Source: Heterodera schachtii (Eukaryota > Nematoda > Chromadorea > Rhabditida > Heteroderidae). Taken from it: a stretch of DNA of 64,000 nt. The translations under genes and the position numbers were made by a program. This document shows positions 1-12,749 of this stretch, piece after piece. The notes below the pieces were generated by a model. That model made no database searches and was not told where the DNA came from. It saw only the letters and a list, made by a program, of their open reading frames with translations. The stretch lies in NCBI GenBank assembly GCA_023374025.1, contig SIJG01000006.1, positions 1,859,102-1,923,101 on the forward strand, read 5' to 3'. Every line of letters starts with the position of its first letter. The stretch's first letter is position 1.

Positions 1-815
1 AGAATTGGACTCATAAGCTTGAGAAGGCATGTTGAAATCATTAACCAAGTGAAAAATTAAAATTAAAAAAAAATAAAAATAAATTTTAGTGTTATATGCA
101 AGACAAAGTTTTAAACCATATTGCGATTTAATCGTTTATATATTTTACTTGGATTCCTTTTACTAAATAAATATTTTATAAATTTCATTTTACTAAATTT
201 AAATTATTTTTTAATTAAAAGTTTTTTAATTTCGAGAAACAATTTTCAATGAAGCATTATCCAAATATCTAATAGCACATAAAACTATAGAAGTATTTCT
301 GGAAATAAATATTTATTTAACGTTTGCCGTTTAGATTAATATTAAATTTCAAAAAAATAAAAACTTTGAAGAGGATTAAATAAAATAATGTTATTCTTTT
401 TCAAGTATAAATAAAAATATGAATTTAAAATTAGAACACAAAAACAATAAATAAATAATCAGAGTCTAGTATGGTCTTAAAAACACCAAAAAATGAAATT
501 TTAAAATTTCATAACTAATGAAAATTTGCATAATTTATTAAAACATTTTAAGACATAAAGGGAAAATTTAATTATCTTGAGTATCAATACCTTAATTTTA
601 TTAAGAGTATATTGTTTTTGATATAATTCAAGAAAATCAGTAAAAATATAGCAGAATTAATTTCTATTGTCATTGATATGATTTTATTGATTTAATAAAA
701 TAAAATAAATGTATTTAAAATGTAATTTTTAAATAATCAAATGGTCGTTAGAATTAGTAGAAATTTACTCTTACAATTAATACAAAAAAATATAAAGAAA
801 GTAATATGATTTATT
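1..815. repeat. Long direct repeat, copy A
   Basis: This stretch is nearly identical to 16611-17415, collinear from the first bases of the window up to the shared string GTAATATGATTTATT, after which the two copies diverge abruptly. Most differences are single-base indels in A or T runs. Copy A starts at the window edge, so its true left end is unknown. It is AT-rich, A-rich on the top strand, and has no convincing ORF. It could be a recent duplication or a long-read assembly artefact. Confidence 0.9.
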
Positions 816-3704
816 TTGCATCAATAACAAACGATACACAAAAATAAAAAAATTCTAATGTAAAATCAAATCAAAATTCTTAAAAATTAATTTAAAAATA
901 GCCCTTCTAAAGAATTATTGACACCAAAAATAGCACCTTAAGGTCTCCCAAATCCATGATGCATTTTTATCGAATAAACATTTCCCAAAAATAATTTTAA
1001 AAAAAGTAAGACCAACAAAAATAATTTCCTCCACCGTTCAATCCAAGCCGGTTTTGCCCGTGTCGCTTTCGAGATCTGATTCCCGTAAAAAGGATTAAAG
1101 AGTGCAATAAGCAATAAAGCATGATTCTTGTAAATAGAAGAAAAGCATTGAAGTATAAGAATTACTTTATTCAAATAATAAAGCTTAGAAAAATAATTAA
1201 ATTTTTTATTTGATGTTTTTAAATAAATATGAAAAAATAATACTTAAATATCAAAACAGTTTTTACAAAAAGAAGTAACGTAACAAAATAAAATAAAATA
1301 TTTTTATTAAAGGTACATAAAAATTAATTAATAATGAATGAAAAAGATTTCAAATTATCCCTTTTTAAAAGCAATTATTATATGTTAATGTAAGATTGTG
1401 CATGAATTAGATATCAAAATATAATATATATATCAAAAAAATTATTTATAAAAACACTAAACATAAATTTTACAAAAGTTTAAACTAAAAAGTTCTAAAT
1501 TATATATAAATATTTAGAAAGTAAAAATTTTGTCATTTAAATTTATCAAATTTGACAATTAATATTTAGAAAGTAGCAAATTTTGTCATTTAAACATATG
1601 ATATTTGATAATTTTCTACTGTTAATAAATAAAAATTACTTTAGAGAAAATGCAAAAAAATTAACTAATTACGGAAAAATTATTATAAAAAGTATTAGAA
1701 AATCACAACATTTAAAATAAGTAATATTATATAAAGGAAATTAACGAGAATCTTTTTAAAAACTCTGAAAAAGGGTGAAATCATCTTTAGGTCTCAAAGA
1801 ATGCGAACAATGTGCAAGTCATAATTCGATCTCATGAAGTATAGATGAACAATACGAAGAAATTATATATATTCTAATGAAACACTAAATAAAAATGTAA
1901 ATTAAGACGATAAATGGAAATGCTATTTATTATAAATACCTTAAATAACTATTAAAGATGCGATAATAATTTTGAAAAAATTTATAAAAATATTGGTCAA
2001 AAAATTAAATTAAATTGCTCGAAATGAAATAAAATTGTATCAATAAAAGCAAAAAATTTGTAAACAAAAAATAACATTAAAATTGAATTATGTGAAAAAA
2101 ATTATTACAAAATAATTTCAGCAAGCCTAAGCTTGTGCATTTTACAATGAATTAGGAAGTATATGTTTTAGTTATGTTTTTAGAGCGAAGGATTTATTCT
2201 TTGATCGGTTGCTTTATTATAAAGATATATTAATTACTTTTTAATATCTCAAGTTAATAATTAGTGTTTTAATATTAAAAAATTATTTAAGCAAACAGAC
2301 CGTCCGTTTTAAAAACCATTATTTTTAAATAGATCCTCCTTTATATAGCTTCATTTTTATTAATATAAAATTTATGTTTTTTAGTTTTTATAATTATAAG
2401 AAAATAGTGTTTTTTATTATATTAAATTATGTTATTATTAAAATATTTATGATTTCATTAATTTTTACTTAATATAAGTTTTGTAGAAACATATCCGATC
2501 TTTATTTTCGTATATATGTTATTTCGTTTTTAATTAAAATTCACTTAACTTATTTTATGCAACGCATGTCTTTAAAACAGCAGAATGAACAATAGAAGAA
2601 AAAATGTTGTTCCTAAGTAAAATAGATTTTAAAAATAAATTTTAATCATTAAAAAATAATATTTATATTTTTGTTATATAGAAATATAATTTTAATAACC
2701 AAAATTTTTTAAATATGTTTGAGTTAGAAAAAAACTATTATTAGCTACTATTTTCTAAATAATGGAGCTATTGTTAAAGGAATTAAAATGCTAAACGTTT
2801 AGCTAATATTTGGAACATAAAAAATCCAAAATATAAATGAAAAAGGGTCATATAAATTTTGGAAATCCCGAAACGCTAATTGCATATAATATTATACAAA
2901 TAAAGTAATAGCGCATTAAACAATCATTAAATTAATAATTATAAAATTTATTTACTATTAATTATACATTTAAATACCTGCGTATGATTTTAAAATTATT
3001 TTTAGAAAAAATAATTTTTAAGCTAAGTAATTTCTTTAAATGTTACTATTATTACTTGAATAAAAGCAGTTAAATGACAAGATTGCATAAAAATATTATA
3101 CTATAAAATTTAAATTTAATGTTTTAAACAGCATAATTATCTATTTTATTTTCATTATTTTATAAAGAATTTTTAATATTAATCTTAATAAAAGTTTAAA
3201 ATAAATTTATATTATAAATTTATTGTAAATTGTGAATAAAAGAATTCTATTTTTAATAAAATGGAATGAACTATTTATAAAATATTATATTTAGATATTG
3301 GAAATATATTACGTTCTTCCTTTTTCTTAAAAAAATTAGTCGAACTAATTTAGATTTATTCCAATGTTTTTTTCTTATAATATTTAAAAATCAGACTTTT
3401 ATTATGATATTAAAATGATTAAATATGCTTTTTATTGGTGTCTAATGAGATTGGTTAATTTATATCCTATTTTTTATAATAATTATTTCATTTTATAAGA
3501 TTAATAGTTTGTTAAATATTTATAATTATATGTATAAAAAACATTTTTTCCGTCTTTTCATAATGTATGGAGAAATTTAGTTCAAAACTATTTTACTTTT
3601 GATAGAGACAGATATAATTATTGTTTTAATATTATTATTATATTCGATTTAAATTATTTTTATTTTATTTTGGTAGTTTCATTTGAAAAATAAATTTTTG
3701 AAAT
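816..3704. other. AT-rich DNA without recognised genes
   Basis: No gene is supported here. The top strand is A-rich up to about 2150 and mostly T-rich after it. A minus-strand ORF at 938-1174 is short, has no recognisable domain and lies in a locally less AT-rich patch (about 1030-1085), which may be decayed coding or transposon sequence. The only defined structure is the tandem duplication at 1508-1614. Confidence 0.6.
1508..1614. repeat. Two-copy tandem repeat, ~54-bp unit
   Basis: Units at 1508-1560 and 1561-1614 both start with AATATTTAGAAAGTA, contain TTTTGTCATTTAAA and end in a GACAATT/GATAATT motif. They differ at scattered positions, so the duplication is not very recent. Confidence 0.85.
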
Positions 3705-3719
3705 GATCGGCACCGCCGG
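3705..3719. repeat. Half copy of the GC-rich palindrome
   Basis: GATCGGCACCGCCGG matches the right half of the 26-bp palindrome seen whole in several MITEs (for example 35704-35729). It stands in otherwise AT-rich DNA and is probably a decayed copy of the shared module. Confidence 0.6.
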
Positions 3720-3948
3720 ACGCCAACTGTCCCCGAAGTTTAAAAAAACGCACCGCAAAAAAGGTTGTTTGAATGGCAAAAAAATGGACAAAAGTTTGTT
3801 TGAAAATAAATATATTTCATGAAAATATTTATTTTATTTTCATGAAAAAATTTTGAAAGTTTTTTTTTTTTTTTTGGATTTTTCAGGAACCGGTTGGACT
3901 AGGCCCCGGGTTAAAAACTAGGACCCTGACCCGACTTTTCACGGGCCA

Positions 3949-4320
3949 GGCCGTTTTCGTACGGGCCGTTTTCGTACGAGCACATGTTTTTTGACTATAA
4001 CTTTTTTCTATGTCAACCAAATCCAACGATCTTTATATCATTCGATAGCCATTCAGATGCTCTATTAGCCTGCAAAATTTCAAAAAATTTCGTTAAGTTT
4101 TAAAAAAAGTTCGAGCCAAAAAAGTTGGAAAATCTGGTTGTATGAATTTTTCTGGTCATAACTTTTTTGAACCTTAACGAGATTTTTCGAAATTTTGCAG
4201 GCTAATAGAGGACACTTAGGGCTATCGAATGATACCAACAATGTTGGATTTGGTTGGCAAAGGAAAAAGTTATAGCCAAAAACTTGTGCTCGTACGAAAA
4301 CGGCCCGTACGAAAACGACC
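3949..4320. mobile_element. Foldback element with ~180-bp arms
   Basis: The left arm (about 3949-4130) and right arm (about 4141-4320) are inverted copies of each other with only a few bases of loop. Both contain CGTACGGGCCGTTTTCGTACG at their outer ends (split by a base in places), a CATTCGATAGCC core and a CTATTAGCCTGCAAAATTTC stretch. A ~28-bp direct repeat beginning ACCCTGACC flanks the structure (3923-3950 and 4318-4345). The right flank runs on to a possible MITE terminus, CCCGGACCCGTAACCCTA, ending near 4392, but no matching left terminus was found. No protein is encoded; ORFs across it are palindrome shadows. Confidence 0.75.
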
Positions 4321-4456
4321 CTGACCGGACTTTTCATGGCCCAGCAATACCTAGACCCGGTATTTGCCTAAATACCCGGACCCGTAACCCTAATTTATTA
4401 TACGATTTTGAAGTTTTTTGAAGTAAAAAATAAAGAAGCAACAGAAAAATTTAAAA

Positions 4457-4585
4457 ACTCTCGCCTCTCGTCGTCTCGCCAACTCTCGTGATTTTTGGGA
4501 CTCTCGCCTCTCGCCAAACTCTCGCTTTCGTCTCTTTGGGAACTCTTGCCTCTCGCCAAACTCTCGCTCTCGTCTTTTTGAGACA
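4457..4585. repeat. CT-rich tandem array (41-42-bp unit)
   Basis: Two good units start at 4497 and 4538 (GGGACTCTCGCCTCTCGCC and GGGAACTCTTGCCTCTCGCC), preceded by a degenerate partial unit. The unit length is a multiple of three, so the minus strand reads as a repeated DESESLARG peptide. There is no other sign of a gene, and the repeat explains this ORF. Confidence 0.75.
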
Positions 4586-5629
4586 AGTCACACCACGGTT
4601 TTGTACCTCTCCCACTCGTAGTTTTGCTTTACAACCGATAGCTAATCTAGTTAGCCAAGCTGAAGAAGCGCGAAGCGCTTTAAACAGACTATTTGTATTT
4701 TCTTGTTCTTTACTTTCAAGATTTTTTATTTTATAAATGTAATGAAAAAATAAAATTCAAATAATTTTTTAAAATTATTATATTTGAAATAATATGAACC
4801 GATAAACAATTATAAATTTATCCCCGCACTTCCAATAAAAGAAATATTATTAAACGATTTAATCATTATTTATCGCTTTATGTTTTGATTTATTGGATAT
4901 AATCATTTTTTAATGATACAAATTTATAATATATATTGAAGAGTTGCTTTGTTTATTTTGAAATTTATTTTCTCATGTTTTTTCCAGCGTATATGCAAAA
5001 TTTTTGGCAATCTATTTTGTTTGAATGCTATTCTTTATTAATACTTTTTGAACTTTTTGATTTAAATTATTTGCTTAAGACTCTCATTGAATGGCGTCCA
5101 ATTTTCGAACATGCGTTAATGCGATATTCCATTGAATGTAATACATCTAAATTGGGACCAAGAATCTTTTGGTTATTTAAAAAATAAACTCAAAAATTAA
5201 TTATTTGTATTTTTTGAAAAAATATGTTTTATTTAGTCTTTATTTTTTTTTTGAAAATTTTTGCTTTTTTGTTAATCGTTTTTTAAGTTTTATCATCATT
5301 TCTTCATATTCATTCATTATTTCTTTAATTATATATATTGACTTTTAATAGCAATGCAATTTTTAAATAAAATCTTTTTTTAAATAAACTTAATGCTATT
5401 TTTGTGATTTCATTATTATCTATTTTAATTTCTTTATAATAAGATTTTTTATTCATCACATGCTTCTTTCTTAGTATAATTATTATTATATTATAGTTAA
5501 AATCTGTTTGCTTGCTAAAATAATTAGTCTTAATAATTCAGAAAACTGAATCAACGCAATATTTAAAATTAATTTTCTTCATAATGTAATATTAAATTAA
5601 ATAAATTTTGAACGACATTACGACATGAC
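4586..5629. other. AT-rich spacer with one coding-like ORF
   Basis: The first 100 bases (to about 4690) are less AT-rich and include the near-palindrome GAAGCGCGAAGCGCTT around 4664-4680. The rest is T-rich apart from the ORF at 4936-5187, described separately. No promoter or RNA gene was identified. Confidence 0.5.
4981..5187 (+). pseudogene. Possible exon or gene remnant, unknown protein
   Basis: An open frame runs from a splice-acceptor-like TTTTTTCCAG (about 4978-4987) to a TAA at 5185-5187; the ORF itself can be extended back to 4936. The peptide is less dominated by K, N, F and I than the surrounding ORFs and includes ELFDLNYLLKTLIEWRP and LMRYSIECNTSKLGPRIFW. I do not recognise a family. 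No upstream exon, start or polyadenylation context was found, so it may be the last exon of a decayed gene or chance. Acceptor and composition are seen in the sequence; coding status is inference. Confidence 0.25.
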
Positions 5630-6192
5630 TAGAGACCGACTAAAAAGGCACCAAAAATCGCGAAAAAGGCACTATAAAAGGGCACGAAAAAATTGAAAAA
5701 AAGGCATGAAAAGACACGAAAATCCCGAAAAAGGCATGAAAATAGGCATTTAAATTTTTTATTAAGGATTTTTAGGGAGCAAAATACGTAAAACTTAACC
5801 AAATAACTTAATTTTGGTTATTTAAATGATTAATAAATATTTTATAATGTTTTTTGAATAGGAAAATTTTAAAACCTAAAATTTTTTATCAAGAAAAAAA
5901 TGAAATTTTGGCGATCAATTTTTGATAACATTTTTAAATTCTTATGGGTGTATTTTCCCGATTTTATTGCAATTTTTTATGGAATTTTTCGGAAAAAACG
6001 CCAAAAAAGGCACCAAAACGGCAAAATGCCAAAAAAGGCACTTAAGGCACGAAAATCCCGAAAAAGGCAAAAAAAGGCATAATAAAAGTCAATATAGAAG
6101 CCTCAAACCAAGTGGAAAATGCGTTATTTATGCTTAATATACCGAAACAAGTGCGCAGAAAAAAAGGCATATGCCTCAAAAGTCGCTCTCTA
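5630..6192. mobile_element. hAT-like MITE 1 (563 bp)
   Basis: Termini TAGAGACCGACT and AGTCGCTCTCTA form imperfect inverted repeats, flanked by a perfect 8-bp direct repeat GACATGAC (5622-5629 and 6193-6200). Both subterminal regions are packed with GGCAC/GGCAT motifs spaced 10-20 bases apart, the kind of repeated binding site hAT transposases use. An internal stretch (5938-5980, GGGTGTATTTT...ATTGCA) is shared with MITE 4. ORFs at 5900-6137 are lysine-rich readings of the subterminal repeats, not genes. Confidence 0.9.
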
Positions 6193-7076
6193 GACATGAC
6201 ACATCGGATTCCTCTTCACATCTTTTATAACTTTATTTAATTATTTTAAAGTTCTGATAATATAAGTACAAATTTTTTGCTTTAAAATGAGTGAAGAATT
6301 TATAGCTTAAATAATTGGACGCATATTTTTTTTTTTTTAATTGTTAAATTACATATTAATATTTTGTCGTTAGGTATATTTTCAGTCAAATTATGATTTA
6401 TTTATTCTAATTAAAAACTTCAATTTTTAAATATATGATTAAATTCTGTCCTAATTTTTAAAATAAATCTAAAAAAATCTTTAACCGATTCACTGGTATT
6501 TTAAAACATTTAAAATTTTAATTTTTAAATGTATGATATATACGCAAAATTTTCATATATATATTTTCATAATAATGCATTTGTTATTTACTAAATGTTG
6601 TTTTTTTTCTGAAGTATCTATTTTTACACTTGCTTTTTACACTATAAAAGTTTAGCATATTTGAAAGTTCACATGCTTATTCGAATATAATTATAAACGC
6701 TTAAAAATTTCAAGTCTTTAAATGCAATTAGCCAAAATTAATTATAATATTTGAGAACACTAATAATTTTATATATAGCTTTAAACTTTCATTGAGTTTC
6801 AAAAAAGTTCTGGACAAAATTAATTAAGATTTTTTAGAAAATAATAACCATAACATTTTTTTATATTTTAAAAATTTTTAAATACTATTATTCTGGTAGA
6901 AAATAAAAATTGTTGACATGGTTAAGAAGATGTCCATGAAGATTTTAAAATTTCAGTTTTATAACTGTTGTTTAAATTTCATATTTCATGAAATATTGTT
7001 TTTTAATTTATTATTTTAAAATTCATTTGCTTGTATTCAATTATAAATGGTCATTTTTTGTCAAATAGAAACTAAA
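6193..7076. other. AT-rich spacer, nothing recognised
   Basis: Mostly T-rich sequence without a supported ORF, RNA gene or repeat. Confidence 0.6.
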
Positions 7077-7079
7077 ATA

Positions 7080-7520
7080 CCAGGACCTGGATTTTTGTCC
7101 AGAGTAAATATTAAAATCCAAACCCAGGTCCAAGCAAAGACGATAAAACATGGATTTTCTGGATAAATTTCGAATTTATTATTTCAAATGATCGATATTT
7201 TTCAAGTTTCAAAAAATTTAAATTTAAAAACCCATTATTTAGTCAAAAACCTACAAAATGGGCACTAGTCAAAAAACCATTAAATGGAAAATTTTTGACA
7301 GAAAATTATTCATAATTTTGCACAAAATGGATCAAATTTTATAATCTAGATATTTTTCTATAACACTAAGTGTTTTCTATTATCCTGCAAAATTATTAAA
7401 AATTCTTTAAGTTTAAAAAAAAGTTATGACCTGAGAAGCTCAAAAAACCATGTTTCCAGGTGCAGGTTAAACATGGAATCAGATCCAGAGGTCTATGTCC
7501 AGACTTTTCCAAATTACCGA
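7080..7520. repeat. Degenerate element related to the 3.9-4.3 kb foldback
   Basis: The stretch around 7384-7430 (CCTGCAAAATTATTAAAAATTC... and the following run into AAAAGTTATGACC) resembles the inner arm of the foldback at 3949-4320. Both ends carry CCAGG/CCAGA-rich segments (7081-7133 and 7455-7510), including the palindrome CCAGGACCTGG. I could not match terminal inverted repeats or a target duplication, so its limits are approximate. Confidence 0.45.
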
Positions 7521-10198
7521 GTTCTAGAAAATGAATGTTAAATTAAACTACTTTGTATATTTATTTACTTAATATTTTTAAATGTTTCTTTTAGTGTTGT
7601 TACACAAAATATTGGAAATAAACAGAGTCAAAATAAATAAAAATATTTTCTAAAATCTTTAAAATAAATTTTCTCCAACTCAGTTTTGAAACAATTTATT
7701 TTTTGATTTTACAACCAAATTAATTTAAAAGGATATTTTAAAGAAATTAATGAAATATTTTTTATCATATAATATATAGAATTAAAAATTAAGTTTCTTA
7801 AAGCATTTAAAATTTTTTACTATTTATTGTAAATGTTTTTAGAATATTATTTATAAATTTAAAGCCATCTGATTTCTATTTATAAATTCAAATAATAATT
7901 AATGAAATATTATTTATCATAAAATGTTTTGAATTAAATTTGTTTTTTTTTTGTTTTAATTTGTTTATATTTGTCAGTATTGATCATTTGGCTGGGTTAA
8001 ATCTCGTGCTCGATCGTGAAACAACTAATTTGGCAGGAGAATATTTAATGAATTTTATTTTCTCATAAGAATTTCGTATAATTTTGTAAAGTGAATATTA
8101 TGTAATTTTTAGAATAATTCAATCTTTTACTTAGTTTACTTTATATTCATAAAAGATGTTTTTAAAATGTTTTTTAACAATTTCAGAAATTTTTTTCATC
8201 AATGTGCTTATTATTAGACATATTTTTAAAATTTGTTATTAACTTTTAATATTTTTTCATGAATGTTTATTAGATAAAACTTCATTTCGCATTAGTGTAA
8301 AAGTGTTGATTATTTTTGACATGCATTATCATGACAATTTTATTAGTTTTCATATATTTTTTATTTAAAGTAGTAGGAGAATTGGTAATTATATATCAAA
8401 ATATTCAATTGGTGTGATACAAAAAAATTTAATTTTATCTATTCTAATAGAAATAAATAGTAACAATTTTTTAAAAATTTCGATACATTTCTTAAAATAC
8501 CAAAAATTAATTTTAAAAACTAAATTGTGCTTATTTCTATTTATTTGTATTTACTTTTTATTTATTTTTTATTTATATTTAAATATTAATAGTTTAATTA
8601 ACTATTCCTAAATTCTAAGTTTCTTCTATGTTGAAACTTGATTTTTTCTTATAAAATAATTATTAATTATGTATTCTTTATATTAAAGTTTATTTTATTG
8701 TCTTTTTTAATTATGAGACTATTTCAATTGATACTAATTTATTATGTTTTTTACTTGTCTCCATCTCTAACTATTCCTTATCCTCAATACTAATTTAAGA
8801 TTCATTTTGATTTCAATTTTAGTTGCATTTTGCCATATTTGGTTTGAAATAAAAATTATTTTTGATTGATTTTGATATTTTTAACGTTTTTCTTTTCATT
8901 ATCTTTTTTTGTTAATCTTTATTTTTTTATAATCTTTTAAGAAATTATTTTTTATCTTAAACTTCATTAAAATTTTTAAATTGTACAAAGTGCTTATCTG
9001 GGTTTTATGTATTTATTTATTTAATACATTTAGTTTATTCATTAAAATTATTATTTTTTTAAATATGGAAATTAAGAAACGCTGCTTAATAAAAAATAAT
9101 TCAAATCATAGACTCTGTTCCAAATTAAATTTAATTTGCATTACCCGTAATTAGATCAGCTTCTGAATTCCACTTAACATTTTTAAACCATTTAACGATA
9201 TTCACGAATTAAAATGCTTGAATCTATTAACGAGAAATTTAATATTAATTACTAAACTTTAAAATTTTAATTCTTTAATTAAACACCTACCTATTATAAT
9301 TTTATCAATTGGTAAATTATTTCAATTAAAGAAATCAATAAAAACTTAAAATTTTCTAATTGGCAATATCAACATCTATGCTCGTTTTGTATAGTGAAAA
9401 GAACCAAATATAAAAAAGTATTTAAACGATTATTCACGAATCTTTCCAGAAAAAAGCATCTGAATAAATTATTCAATTTTCAAAAATCAAATAATTAAAT
9501 AATTGTAACAAAAAACAATATTAAATAAAAAATTAGTCATTTTTTTACTAAAATAAAAATTTATTATAATTTTATTAATGGTTAAATATAACGGTTAATA
9601 AATTTGCTAAAAAGAAAGGTTAATTACCGATTGCAATTATTAGTAGAAATCTTAAAATAATATAATAAAAAGAAATTCTTAGTTTCAGAAAAGGGATTGT
9701 GACATTAATAACCTCCATAACCACGATAAGGTAATCAAGAAAAGTCATATGTAGTGTCCATAACATAAATTCAATAATAAATATTAATTATATAAATTTT
9801 TAGATGCACTATTCGATTTAAAAAGAATTTGACATTAATAAATAAAAATTTATAACACCAAATATAAACAAAAAAAAAGAGATTACGCTTGAAATACTTA
9901 ATATTTAATTATGAAAAGATAAAAAAATAAAAAATTAAAAAAAAGCATACGAACAGCAATTGGAACACAGCCATAAAAAATATACTTCACGTAATTATTT
10001 CAAAAAAATCATGCAAAACAATAATAATTTAAATTAAATATAAAATTATATATATTTTTAATTAAAAAATATTTTAAGAATTTATAAGAAAGCTTAATAA
10101 AAAAAAACATCAATTAATTTTTCAGCAAATAATATTAACAAATTTTCATATTTTAAAATTAGAAGCGTAAAACAAAAAAACATATTTATAAAATGAGA

Positions 10199-10247
10199 AA
10201 AAAGCGATTTTATTTTCACTTATTCAATAAATTAAACGACATTTATT
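10199..10247. repeat. Short dispersed direct repeat, copy 1
   Basis: This segment shares CACTTATTCAATAAATTAAA and the following CGACATTTATT with 12497-12547, in the same orientation about 2.3 kb away. Confidence 0.8.
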
Positions 10248-10447
10248 TGTGAACTAACTAAATGCAAAATAATTATAACACAAAATATATTTTGATTATT
10301 AAACTCATTTAAATGAAGAAGTAAACACACGAAATTATTAGATTATAATGCTTTGATATATTTTATATGATTATAGATCAATTACCAAAATAATATTAAA
10401 AGAAAAATATATTATATCAGTTGAATTTTAAAAACTTGTTTATGTAT

Positions 10448-10613
10448 ATTTTAAAATATTATAAAAAATTTAGAAATCATCTATGAATTATATTTATTAT
10501 TTATTTTAATTTGAAACAAATTAAAAAATTTTATTTTAAAATATTATTAAAAGTTTGGAACAAATATATGAATTATTTTACTTATTTTAATTTGAAAGAA
10601 ATTAAAAAATTAT
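10448..10613. repeat. Two-copy tandem repeat, ~83-bp unit
   Basis: Units near 10448-10531 and 10532-10613 both start ATTTTAAAATATTAT, contain TATGAATTAT and TTATTTTAATTTGAAA, and end AAATTAAAAAATT. Confidence 0.8.
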
Positions 10614-12496
10614 AGATACCTAATACTGAATATAAGTTTAAATATGCATTTTAAATATTTTATCTGTTTAAAATGAAAACAATTGACAAATTAACTTACT
10701 TCTGAAAAGTTAAACATATATTAAATTTTGGTAAATTATCGAAAAATTTTCTTTTGTTTGGTCCAAATAGTAATTATCAAATACAAACGAAATCATACAA
10801 AATGATGTTCATTACTTTAATAAAAAGAAAATATAAAAAATTTACAATTTAAATATTTAAAAATAATGTTGAAAACAATTAATGAATCAAACTTGCTTAA
10901 AAGACTAACTGAACAAGATTAATTTTTTATAATTAATGAAAAATGCCAAAGAAATAATACGAAAATAATAAAAAAATCTTATTCAAAACGAATAAAAAAA
11001 AGTGGCTGTTTAATAAATAATTAATAGGTTTTAATTTAATAATTAAATTTAAGCCATTGGACTACATCCCAACAAAGGAAAATTGGAGATTAATTTTTAA
11101 AACACAGACAAATATTGTTTTTTACAGTTAAAAAAAGCTACAAAAAAGTAATTAAAATCAAATTTTCTAATTTAAATAATAGTAAGGTTAGTTAAAAATA
11201 AAATTATTTACTCAGAATTGTCATAAACGAACAACATTAATAATTTAAAAAAAACTATAAAAAGTCGAGACCATTTTTGAATACATACCAACCAGTTTCT
11301 TCAACAAGATTAAAAAAAGAACCTTTATTTGTACTTATAAAAAAAGTTTATATAATACAAATAAAACGACTAAAAATTTCATTATTTATTATCTAAAAGG
11401 TCAAATTCCAAAATCAAAATTAATTTAAATATTAATGTTAATTTTTTACTTTTAAAACCAAAAATAATAACTCGCTTATTATAATTATACAAAAACACAT
11501 TTTATAAAGTTAATAATTGCACGAAAGCAAAAAAAAAATGATTAGAAAATTTCCATATAAACTATTTACGAAAAAGGTACCCTTCAATAATAATAATAAT
11601 ATTTTTGTGCCTAATTAGGGATTAAAATTTTATACTGTGCAATTTCAGGGTGCTTACAAATGATCACAAATATTAATCTTTTTTTAAAAAAAGTAATTAA
11701 ATAAAATAATAAATTAATTAAACATAAGCGTATTCCAAATATAAAATTATCTTAAAATAAATTAATATTCTCACTAAGGAAAAATCCACGGGTCAAATGC
11801 TCCGCGGAATTCTTCTCCTCAGTACTCAAAAAACACTGAGAAAACAAGTATTGAAATTAAATTATTACAACAAATAACTAAATTACAAATATAATGCAAA
11901 GTATTTTAGATTAGAGAAAAAATTAATTATGATTTTATTGTGTTCAAAAATTATGCAAAAATTTTAATAATATTAATTCAAAAAATATTTAAAATATAGA
12001 ATACAATAGCGGAAAAGGACATAGTAGCAATAAGAGAAACAAGAGTTTCCTGAAGAAGAAATCCATATTTTTTACTAATAAAAAAATATACTCATTTTAT
12101 TTTCATTCAAATATTATTGTATTATGAAAGCATTAAACAATTGATCGATGGAATTAAATAAAATGAATCATTCATGTATAATTTTTGTTTTTTAATTATA
12201 TTATAGATTAATGTGCTTTATTCACTTTTTGATGCTTTAATCTTTTATGTTAATTCCTTTATTAAAAACAATTAAATGCAAAACGATTTTTTATTTCAAC
12301 ATTTTTTCATTTCAATTTTTTTATATTCAACTACTTAGTGATTTTTAGAAAAATTTTTTTTTAATTTTTTATTTTGAGCTACCTATTGTCCTATATTTCT
12401 TTTTGGGTGTTAGCGCTATCGACCTATTTTTTACTCATCGAAATAATATATAATATCATTAATAAAGAAAAATAATACTCTGACACCTTTTAAAAG

Positions 12497-12547
12497 AAAA
12501 AAAACGATTTGATTTTCACTTATTCAATAAATTAAACGACATTTATT
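12497..12547. repeat. Short dispersed direct repeat, copy 2
   Basis: Pairs with 10199-10247 with only a few mismatches over about 50 bases. Confidence 0.8.
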
Positions 12548-12715
12548 AGAAATATAATTCTATTAAAATTTATAGCTAGAACTCAAGAAGTTTAATTTTC
12601 GTTAAATATTTCTAAAATAATAATTATTTATATCCCAAATATAAAATTTAATTTCTTAATCGCAGAAAAACGAAAATTTAATTTACAAAATTCTATTTTG
12701 AACGTGAAAAGACAA

Positions 12716-12749
12716 GACGGCAGTACAAAAGTCAATGTGCGGTGCCGTC
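12716..12749. repeat. GC-containing hairpin
   Basis: GACGGCA (12716-12722) and TGCCGTC (12743-12749) form a perfect 7-bp stem around a 20-base loop in otherwise AT-rich DNA. Confidence 0.6.

Noticed and set aside
3880..4392. A complete hAT element ending in CCCGTAACCCTA
   Set aside because: No matching left terminus or 8-bp duplication was found; only the inner foldback is supported.
4398..4586. DESESLARG-repeat protein
   Set aside because: The CT-rich tandem array has a unit length divisible by three, which alone produces a repetitive ORF; no other gene signal.
8414..8611. Hydrophobic plus-strand ORF
   Set aside because: Composed almost wholly of I, L, F, N, K, S and Y, as T-rich DNA gives by chance; no domain, neighbours or splice signals.
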